From Weeksellaceae bacterium (GTDB lineage Bacteria > Bacteroidota > Bacteroidia > Flavobacteriales > Weeksellaceae): a stretch of DNA of 8,034 bases. Positions 1-5,433 of this stretch are shown piece by piece (the first letter of the stretch is position 1; each line of letters begins with the position of its first letter). Under the pieces are notes generated by a model, which was not told the origin of the DNA, searched no databases, and was given only the letters and a program-made list of their open reading frames with translations. A program made the translations under genes and the position numbers. The stretch spans positions 1 through 8,034 of the forward strand of contig JAQVDG010000078.1 of assembly GCA_028698395.1 (NCBI GenBank), read 5' to 3'.

Positions 1-99
1 CAACAATATTTTATTCATTATTCCCGTTATCCATTAAAAAAGAATGAATTATACAATGAAATTTGTTTCTCTCTTGCTATATTTGTAAGGGAACAATGA
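1..99 (+). CDS. Possible 3' end of an upstream gene (partial)
   Basis: Frame 1 is open from the window edge to a TGA at 97-99 and gives 32 residues ending in FSLAIFVREQ. The composition is protein-like, with mixed charged and aromatic residues. The other two forward frames stop within about 45 bases. An open run this short is not rare by chance in AT-rich DNA, and a 17-base inverted repeat overlaps it, which argues against coding. No family is recognised. If real, it would be a same-strand neighbour ending about 380 bases before the defence operon. Confidence 0.25.
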   Translation, partial: QQYFIHYSRYPLKKNELYNEICFSLAIFVREQ

Positions 100-105
100 A
101 TAAAA
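9..105. repeat. Long inverted repeat, 16 of 17 bases paired
   Basis: Bases 9-25 (TTTTATTCATTATTCCC) pair with 89-105 (GGGAACAATGAATAAAA) with one A-C mismatch. After a bulged G at 26, three more pairs follow (27-29 with 86-88). The enclosed stretch carries another copy of AATGAAT (43-49) that could compete for ATTCATT (13-19). It could be a terminator-like structure, a mobile-element relic, or chance in AT-rich sequence. It overlaps the possible gene tail at 1-99. Confidence 0.5.
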
Positions 106-107
106 CA

Positions 108-135
108 CTTTTACGTTATGCCCAAGCGTAAAAAG
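108..135. repeat. Small hairpin
   Basis: CTTTTACG (108-115) pairs with CGTAAAAAG (127-135) with one bulged A, leaving an 11-base loop. It lies just after the possible upstream stop codon and could be a weak terminator for that gene, but no T tract follows it. Confidence 0.4.
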
Positions 136-189
136 ACAGTGCAACCCTGAAAGTGACGACAGAAAAACGGAGAATTTGCAACCTAACAA

Positions 190-209
190 TTTAAGCGGAC
201 TGACTTAAA
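190..209. repeat. Short inverted repeat TTTAAG/CTTAAA
   Basis: TTTAAG at 190-195 pairs with CTTAAA at 204-209 around an 8-base loop. A third segment, TTTAA at 217-221, could pair with TTAAA (205-209) instead, so two exclusive small hairpins are possible. The stems are short and AT-rich, so chance is a real explanation. Confidence 0.25.
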
Positions 210-251
210 AGCGTTCTTTAACAAACTGACACGGTAAGGCCAAGCCGAATG

Positions 252-285
252 TTTTTAAAATTTTTCCCACCACACATTTTAAAAA
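252..285. repeat. AT-rich hairpin with a C/A-rich loop
   Basis: TTTTTAAAAT (252-261) and ATTTTAAAAA (276-285) are perfect reverse complements around a 14-base loop that contains CCCACCACAC. The loop composition resembles that of the larger stem-loop at 304-369. The flanks GCCGAATGT (244-252) and ACATTGGC (304-311) could also pair across this hairpin with one bulged G. Confidence 0.45.
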
Positions 286-303
286 ATAATTTTAGCCAGC
301 CGC

Positions 304-369
304 ACATTGGCACATTTGCAAAACCGCACCAACCGACCCACAACCCAAGTTTTGCAAAAGAGCCAATTT
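304..369. repeat. Left flanking stem-loop (structured repeat, copy 1)
   Basis: Bases 304-324 pair with 349-369 at 18 of 21 positions. The inner ten pairs are perfect (TTTGCAAAAC with GTTTTGCAAA). The loop, 325-348, has 24 bases and is C/A-rich. Two A-A mismatches flank a single C-G pair. The left arm contains GCACAT (310-315) and the right arm AAGAGC (358-363). A second element after the operon (7957-8026) has the same layout and the same two hexamers but a different inner stem. It could be a recombination site, a mobile-element end or an RNA structure. It has no T tract and so is not a standard terminator. Confidence 0.65.
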
Positions 370-444
370 TGCCCACCCGCCCGACAATGATAATCTGTTG
401 AAAACTTTGGAGACTTTTTCAGATGCTTTTCCAAAAGAACTTTG

Positions 445-452
445 TATTTTTG
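445..452 (+). promoter_or_regulatory. Candidate Bacteroidetes -7 promoter box
   Basis: TATTTTTG matches TAnnTTTG, the -7 consensus of Bacteroidetes primary sigma promoters. It lies 30 bases before the preferred regulator start at 483, which would give a leader of about 25 bases. No good TTTG or TTG -33 box is seen at the expected distance, so support is partial. It overlaps the candidate operator half-sites at 448-483. Confidence 0.35.
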
Positions 453-483
453 ACAAAATCATTCAAAATAGAATTGTTCAAAA
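448..483. promoter_or_regulatory. Candidate operator: three TTTTGA/TCAAAA half-sites
   Basis: TTTTGA at 448-453 is followed by its reverse complement TCAAAA at 463-468 and again at 478-483, each step exactly 15 bases. The two right-hand copies extend to a direct repeat, TTCAAAAT. The array overlaps the candidate -7 box and the regulator start codon, a typical place for autoregulation by an XRE or controller protein. The sequence is AT-rich, so chance similarity is possible. Confidence 0.3.
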
Positions 484-785
484 TGGACAGCTTAGGCGAA
501 ACGATAAGAAAACTACGGGAAGATAAGGAATTGCCACTGCGGACAGTTGCAGCATACCTCGACATTGACCAGGCAATTTTAAGCAAAATTGAGAGAGGAC
601 AACGCAATGCAAGCCGTGAACAGGTGATAAAACTTGCCGAGTTTTTTAAGATTAAAGAAACCGATTTGCTTGTTTCTTGGCTGTCTGACAAGTTGGTGTA
701 TGAGGTAGCGGACGAAGATGTGGCTTTGAAAGCATTGCAAGTAGCAGAGGAAAAAGTAAAATACAATAAGACCAAACGTAAGTAA
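483..785 (+). CDS. XRE-family helix-turn-helix regulator, controller-like
   Basis: This is a 100-residue cytoplasmic DNA-binding protein. The HTH_3/XRE domain spans about residues 6-62. LRTVAAYLDI (19-28) fits the second helix and DQAILSKIERG (29-39) the recognition helix. A charged C-terminal tail with LSDKLVYEV and ALKALQVAEEKV may help dimerisation. I prefer the ATG at 483 because MDSLGETIRKLRE is the usual beginning of such proteins. An upstream in-frame ATG at 423 would add 20 residues of non-domain sequence. The stop overlaps the next start (TAATG), so it is coupled to the ATPase gene. Small XRE proteins beside restriction-modification genes often act as controller proteins that delay nuclease expression. 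That role is inferred here from position. Candidate half-sites lie at 448-483. Confidence 0.85.
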   Translation: MDSLGETIRKLREDKELPLRTVAAYLDIDQAILSKIERGQRNASREQVIKLAEFFKIKETDLLVSWLSDKLVYEVADEDVALKALQVAEEKVKYNKTKRK

Positions 786-3403
786 TGGATGAATTAAATG
801 AAATAGCAGAAGTTGAACAGCAAGTGGAAACACTTGAAACGGAAGTAAAGAAATTTGCTGACGGACTGCCCTATTGGGCAAAGTTTATTTGTTCTGAAAT
901 TCTTTCAGGTAATGAATTAACAGAGGACAAATATGAATCTGCATTTTCATATCTGCTTGAAGAACTTGACCTAAAAGAAAAGAGCGAAAGACCCGAACTT
1001 TCTATTTCATACAACCCAAACGCATCTGATGATTTTAAAGCAAACATAATCTTTAACTCCTTGTCAAATATTGAAGGCGTTAATGCTTTGGCAGAAAATC
1101 AATCCATTGAATTAACTGAAAACCTTACAATTATATACGGTTCAAATGGTGCAGGAAAATCAGGATATGTAAGACTTCTTAAGAATGTGTTCTATTCAAA
1201 AGATAGAGAACCGATTGAACCGAACATTCACCTTGAAAATGGACACAAACCAATAAAAGCCGATTTTCAGTTTACAACTGATGAAGGTGCTTTAAATCTT
1301 AAATATCCTGATGATGTTGGCAATGGCGTGTTTAATCAATTTGCTGTTTTTGATAGCGAAATTGGCAGACGACATTTGAAAAACCGAAATGATTTTAAAT
1401 TCAGACCAGCAGGATTAAGACTATTCAATGAATTTAACACTGCACTTGAAAATTTAAATAATCGTTTGCTCACGGAAATCAGAACAAAGAATATTGCAAA
1501 CCCTTTTGCAGATGAAGATATTTTTCAAGGTGAATCAGAAATTAAAACTTTTCTTTCTTCGCTTTCGCACAACTCAAAGCTCGAAGATTTAAAAAAGCAT
1601 CTACCATTCACTGAAGAAGAAAAAACGAAAAAAACTGAAATTGAAAAGAAGTATGACGATTTAAAAATTTCTCTTTCACAGAAGGACAAAGCGTTAAAGG
1701 AGCTTCGCAATATAAAAACTCAATTAGCAGCAAGAAAAAAGAATCTCGAAACTATAAATCTTTGGTTTACTCAAAATCAATTAAACACGATTAAAAATTC
1801 CATAGCTGACTGTAAAACCAAAGAAGAAACAGCCCAAAAAGAAGGTAGTGAAAAATTCAAAACGGATAAGATTAAAAACATTGGCTCTCTCGAATGGAAG
1901 CAGTTTATTGAAGCCGCTGAAAAATATGCAATAACGCAAAAGGAAAACGGTGTAGAGTATCCTGAAATTGGTGACAGTTGTTTGTTGTGCCAACAATCAA
2001 TTAAAGAGGATGCTCCAAAAAATCTTATTGCCAGTTATTGGGCTTATATAAAAAGCGTTGCAGAACAAGAGGCAAAAACTGCAAAGGAAAATCTTGATAA
2101 AGTAAAAAAAGAGTATGAAGATTTAGACCTCAATCAGTTTAGTGATACGGACACACTTACAGTTTGGTTGAATGAAAAATATGAAGCTGATTTAACTCTA
2201 TTAAAACAAGGTTTAGAGAGACAGAAAACTCTTGCTAAAAAAATAGTAACGAACATTACTGAAAGAGACTCCAAAGCAGAAATTGAGTTTCAGTTGAGTT
2301 TGACAGGTTTAGAAAAAATTGAAACTGAAATTGATAAAGATATTAAAGCGTATGAGGAAGATGAGCAAAACAAAGTTTTGGCAGACCTTCTAAAGCAAAA
2401 GACCTACTTAGCACATAAAGAAAAACTTGCAATTAGATTTACGGATATTGAAAACTTGCACAAAAATTTGATTTGGGTAAACAAAGCAAGTAAGTTTAAC
2501 AAACAATGGTTTAAAACCCAATCAACCAATACTGAAAAGAGATTGTCAAAACAGTATTTCAATGCCGATTACATAAAATCGTTTAATGAAGAATGTGAAA
2601 AATTAGAAGGAAAATTCGGAATTGAAATTGATGCAAGAAGTTCTGATGCTCAAAGCAACAGACAATTATTTTTAAAAGGCAAAGACCCATCCTCAATACT
2701 TAGCGAAGGAGAACAAAAGGTAATTGCATTAGCTGATTTTATTGCTGAATCAACAATTACTACAATAAATAAAGGAATTGTTTTTGACGACCCTGTTACT
2801 TCATTAGATCATAAAAGGAAAGAAACTATTGCTAAAAGATTGGTCGAAATTAGCAACTCTAAACAAGTTATAATTTTTACTCACGATATTGCATTCGTAA
2901 AATATTTAGAAATATATTCTAAAAAAAAGTTTGGCACCGATAAAAATAAAGTGTGCGTTCATACAATTGTGAACCGTGATAAAAATTGTATTGGATTTGT
3001 TGAACTAATAAGCACGCCAATAAAAGATAGTGCTTATACTACCTCACATATTCCAAAACAGTATTTAGCTAAGGCTAAAAAAGAATCAGATAGAGATTTT
3101 GCTCAAAGCCTTATTCGTTCCGGATTCAGTGCTCTTAGAAGTTGTTACGAAGCAATTGTTGTCACCAAAATTTTTGCAGGGGCAGTTCAGCGATATATTG
3201 AAGAAGTAAAAGTTAGCAGGATAAAAGAGATAAAATATGATATTGATATTTGTAATAGAATATCAGAAAATCATTCTCAGATTCATAAATTGATTGAAGC
3301 TCATCTTCCTGTTGACGAATTGAATATTCATTTCACAAATGAAAAACTGGAAGTAGCCATCACTGAATTTGAAAACATTTTAAACGAAATTGACAAAATA
3401 TAA
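785..3403 (+). CDS. RloC/PrrC-like AAA_13 ATPase with zinc hook and putative C-terminal tRNase
   Basis: This 872-residue protein has an SMC/Rad50-like plan. Walker A is GSNGAGKS (119-126). Charged coiled-coil arms at about 265-345 and 420-560 flank a CLLC zinc-hook motif (C399, C402). The ABC signature is LSEGEQK (639-645), Walker B and D-loop are IVFDDPVTSLD (665-675), and the switch histidine is H700. The C-terminal part has R785-x3-E789 and R825-x4-H830. These fit the Arg-Glu-His triad of PrrC/RloC anticodon nucleases and the Rx4-6H signature of HEPN ribonucleases. In that family the ATPase and DNA status control cleavage of a tRNA anticodon loop. About 118 residues precede Walker A, longer than in PrrC as I recall it, so this may be a related subfamily rather than a true RloC. 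Family and ATPase are secure; tRNase activity and target are inferred. Sampled bases look AT-richer than mod and res (16 GC in 60 at 2881-2940), which could mean separate origin. Confidence 0.85.
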   Translation: MDELNEIAEVEQQVETLETEVKKFADGLPYWAKFICSEILSGNELTEDKYESAFSYLLEELDLKEKSERPELSISYNPNASDDFKANIIFNSLSNIEGVNALAENQSIELTENLTIIYGSNGAGKSGYVRLLKNVFYSKDREPIEPNIHLENGHKPIKADFQFTTDEGALNLKYPDDVGNGVFNQFAVFDSEIGRRHLKNRNDFKFRPAGLRLFNEFNTALENLNNRLLTEIRTKNIANPFADEDIFQGESEIKTFLSSLSHNSKLEDLKKHLPFTEEEKTKKTEIEKKYDDLKISLSQKDKALKELRNIKTQLAARKKNLETINLWFTQNQLNTIKNSIADCKTKEETAQKEGSEKFKTDKIKNIGSLEWKQFIEAAEKYAITQKENGVEYPEIGDSCLLCQQSIKEDAPKNLIASYWAYIKSVAEQEAKTAKENLDKVKKEYEDLDLNQFSDTDTLTVWLNEKYEADLTLLKQGLERQKTLAKKIVTNITERDSKAEIEFQLSLTGLEKIETEIDKDIKAYEEDEQNKVLADLLKQKTYLAHKEKLAIRFTDIENLHKNLIWVNKASKFNKQWFKTQSTNTEKRLSKQYFNADYIKSFNEECEKLEGKFGIEIDARSSDAQSNRQLFLKGKDPSSILSEGEQKVIALADFIAESTITTINKGIVFDDPVTSLDHKRKETIAKRLVEISNSKQVIIFTHDIAFVKYLEIYSKKKFGTDKNKVCVHTIVNRDKNCIGFVELISTPIKDSAYTTSHIPKQYLAKAKKESDRDFAQSLIRSGFSALRSCYEAIVVTKIFAGAVQRYIEEVKVSRIKEIKYDIDICNRISENHSQIHKLIEAHLPVDELNIHFTNEKLEVAITEFENILNEIDKI

Positions 3404-3406
3404 GAT

Positions 3407-5086
3407 ATGCCAACACTCCATTTCAAAGGAAAAACTTTTGTGCAAAACCACCATTTGGCGGTGAAGTATCACCAATTGGTGCCGAAAAAAGAGTTGAGTT
3501 TAACCGACAAAGTATCTTTGCACGATAACCTGATTATTCAAGGCGATAATTTGAAAGCGTTGAAGGCATTACTTCCAACTTATGCAGGGAAAGTAAAGTG
3601 TATTTACATAGACCCGCCTTACAACACAGGAAATGAGAAATGGGTGTATAACGACAATGTAAACAGCCCAATGATTCAAGAATGGTTGGGGAAAGCGGTT
3701 GATATTGAAGATTTGACAAGACACGACAAATGGCTGTGTATGATGATGCCACGTTTAAAATTGTTACGTGAACTTTTGAGTGAGGATGGGGCGATATTTA
3801 TTTCTTGTGATGATAATGAACTTGCAAATTTGAGGGTGTTGTTAAATGAAATCTTTGGAGAGAACAATTTTTACAGTCAAGTAATTGTAAGAGCAAATAG
3901 CAGGGGGCAAACTTATAATCAGATAGCAAAGACACACGAATATTTGATTGTCTATACAAAAAATCCCGAAACTGAATTATTTGAACTTGAAAAAGACAGT
4001 GAATCAAATGACCTAAATCTTAATGATGAAATAGGTGCTTTTAATATTCGTGAACTTAGAAATCGTAATCCGAAATTCGGGAAACACAATCGTCCAAACC
4101 TTTTTTATCCCATTTACATAAATCCGAAATCGGAAGACAAAGACGGGTTTTGTTTGGTTTCGCTGACTCAAAGTAAAGAGTTTTCAGAAATGGTCGAGCC
4201 ATTCAATTCACAGATGAAAGAAAGTTGTTGGAGATGGGGAAAAGATAAGGTAACAAAAAACGTATCTTCAAAAACCACCACGAGTAATTTGGTTGCCAAA
4301 AAGAAGAATGACGGCTCTTTTGGAATCTATGAAAAATACCGTAAAACTACATTTAAGCCTAAATCTATTTGGGACGACAATTCATTTCTAAATGAAACGG
4401 GAACAATTGAGTTAAGAGAATTAGGCTTAGAAAATCAATTTGATTTTCCAAAACCAAAATCTTTGGTAAAACAGTGCATAGCTTTAGCCACAACCGAAGG
4501 CGACATTGTTCTTGATAGCTTTGCAGGTTCAGGCACGACAGCACAAGCCGTGTTAGAACTCAATGAGGAAAGCGGAGTTGAAAGAAATTTCATCTTGATT
4601 GAAATGGAAGATTACGCCAACTCCATAACAGCCGAAAGAGTCCGTAGGGTTATCAAAGGCGTAAAAACAGCCAAAAGCGATTTGCTCAAAAAAGGAACAG
4701 GCGGTTCATTCAGTTATTTTGAATTGGGCGACACTATCGAAATGGAAAGTTTGTTGAGAGGTAAAAATTTACCTACCTATACAGAATTTGCTCGATACCT
4801 TTTCTACACCGCCACAGGCGAAGAGTTTGACGAAAAGGCAATCAATGAAAAAACAGGCTTTATTGGAGAAAGTAAAAACTATGAAGTGTATCTGTTTTAC
4901 AAAGCCGAATTGGATTGGTTAAAGAAAAATGCGTTGACATTGGAGCTTTGCAAATCGCTTCCAAAATTCAAGAACAAACAGCGTTTAGTTTTCGCCCCTG
5001 CCAAATATGTGGACGACCATACTTTGTTGGATTACCGAATTGATTTTTGCCAATTGCCTTACGAAATTTATAGAATACAAAGATGA
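3407..5086 (+). CDS. mod: Type III restriction-modification DNA methyltransferase (Mod)
   Basis: This is a 559-residue amino-methyltransferase that recognises the target site and methylates it; with Res it forms the type III complex. The catalytic motif IV DPPYNTG is at 69-75, followed by the type III-like NEKWVYND. The S-adenosylmethionine motif I, LDSFAGSGTT, is at 369-378. Motif IV before motif I puts it in the beta class, and DPPY with this context points to N6-methyladenine. Residues about 150-345 lie between the motifs and should be the target-recognition domain. The corresponding DNA looks AT-richer in places (18 GC in 60 at 3961-4020, against 29 in 60 at 4501-4560), in line with known exchange of this domain. 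It starts three bases after the ATPase stop and its TGA overlaps the next ATG. No frameshift or missing motif is seen. The recognition sequence cannot be read from the protein. Confidence 0.93.
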   Translation: MPTLHFKGKTFVQNHHLAVKYHQLVPKKELSLTDKVSLHDNLIIQGDNLKALKALLPTYAGKVKCIYIDPPYNTGNEKWVYNDNVNSPMIQEWLGKAVDIEDLTRHDKWLCMMMPRLKLLRELLSEDGAIFISCDDNELANLRVLLNEIFGENNFYSQVIVRANSRGQTYNQIAKTHEYLIVYTKNPETELFELEKDSESNDLNLNDEIGAFNIRELRNRNPKFGKHNRPNLFYPIYINPKSEDKDGFCLVSLTQSKEFSEMVEPFNSQMKESCWRWGKDKVTKNVSSKTTTSNLVAKKKNDGSFGIYEKYRKTTFKPKSIWDDNSFLNETGTIELRELGLENQFDFPKPKSLVKQCIALATTEGDIVLDSFAGSGTTAQAVLELNEESGVERNFILIEMEDYANSITAERVRRVIKGVKTAKSDLLKKGTGGSFSYFELGDTIEMESLLRGKNLPTYTEFARYLFYTATGEEFDEKAINEKTGFIGESKNYEVYLFYKAELDWLKKNALTLELCKSLPKFKNKQRLVFAPAKYVDDHTLLDYRIDFCQLPYEIYRIQR

Positions 5087-5433
5087 TAGAGCCAATTCCA
5101 TATTTCTATGAAAGCATCAATCGCAACGCTATTGTGGTAAAACCCAAAAAACCGGTGTTTGATTGGATAAATTTCATTTATCCTGAAAGTCCTGTTTCTG
5201 AGAAAGAAGAAGAAAATATTTATCTCATTCGGGAAATGGACAGCAACGAAGCAATAGAAAAATGGCTGAAACGGAATTTTGACCAGATTTTTCAAAACGA
5301 ATTGAACGATTGGCATACGGACGAAAAAGATTGGCCACAAAAGAGAACATTCAAGATTTTTCAAGAATGGTTTGAATATGAAATACATTCAATGGTTTTA
5401 GACCTTGAAGAAACCGATATAACAAAAGACTAA
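5083..5433 (+). CDS. Small acidic protein of unknown function between mod and res
   Basis: This 116-residue protein has no function I recognise. It is strongly acidic (26 Asp/Glu against 14 Lys/Arg) and aromatic-rich, with tryptophans at 28, 61, 77, 84 and 96. It has no signal peptide, membrane segment or cysteine. The C-terminal half carries a compact pattern, WPQKRTFKIFQEWF (84-97) followed by IHSMVLDL (101-108). This looks like a conserved core of a hypothetical family I believe recurs in Bacteroidetes. It overlaps mod by four bases (ATGA) and its TAA shares one base with the res start, so it is certainly translated with both. The position suggests a role in assembly or control of the Mod-Res complex, or DNA-mimic-like inhibition given its charge. 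Both ideas are inference from context only. Confidence 0.8.
   Translation: MIEPIPYFYESINRNAIVVKPKKPVFDWINFIYPESPVSEKEEENIYLIREMDSNEAIEKWLKRNFDQIFQNELNDWHTDEKDWPQKRTFKIFQEWFEYEIHSMVLDLEETDITKD

Larger units (their letters stand above)
100..482. other. Non-coding leader region rich in inverted repeats
   Basis: I see no convincing gene between the possible gene tail and the regulator start. The region holds several separate stem-loops: 108-135, 190-209, 252-285 and 304-369. It also has a 7-base direct repeat TGCAACC (140-146 and 177-183) and ACTGAC repeated at 199-204 and 225-230. Bases 262-275 and 325-348 are C/A-rich and almost free of G. The density of pairing suggests a structured RNA leader or a patchwork of intergenic repeats. 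No known riboswitch or tRNA is recognised. Confidence 0.6.

Noticed and set aside
78..85. TATATTTG as the operon promoter
   Set aside because: It matches the -7 box, but no -33 box is at the right spacing, it lies nearly 400 bases upstream, and it sits inside a possible gene tail. I kept it only as an alternative in a finding.
115..121. GTTATGC resembling an integron attC R' box, with stem-loops suggesting a cassette array
   Set aside because: No matching R'' box (RYYYAAC form) is found at the right distance, neither large stem-loop has R or L boxes at its ends, and no integrase gene is in the window.
423..482. Longer start for the regulator at 423
   Set aside because: The 20 extra residues are not part of the XRE domain, and the ATG at 483 gives the usual N-terminus of this family with a promoter box just upstream.
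1..482. CRISPR array or tRNA gene in the leader
   Set aside because: Repeats are different inverted repeats rather than regular direct repeats with spacers, and no cloverleaf with a T-loop GTTCRA motif is seen.
419..775. 118-residue open frame on the minus strand over the regulator
   Set aside because: It lies fully opposite a recognisable HTH gene and its Ser/Leu-rich product has no domain; it is a shadow of the real gene. The other minus-strand frames inside the large genes are shadows too.
483..3403. Regulator plus ATPase as a toxin-antitoxin pair
   Set aside because: The regulator has a plain XRE domain of controller type and the ATPase is far larger than usual toxins. The linked mod and res genes give a better explanation.
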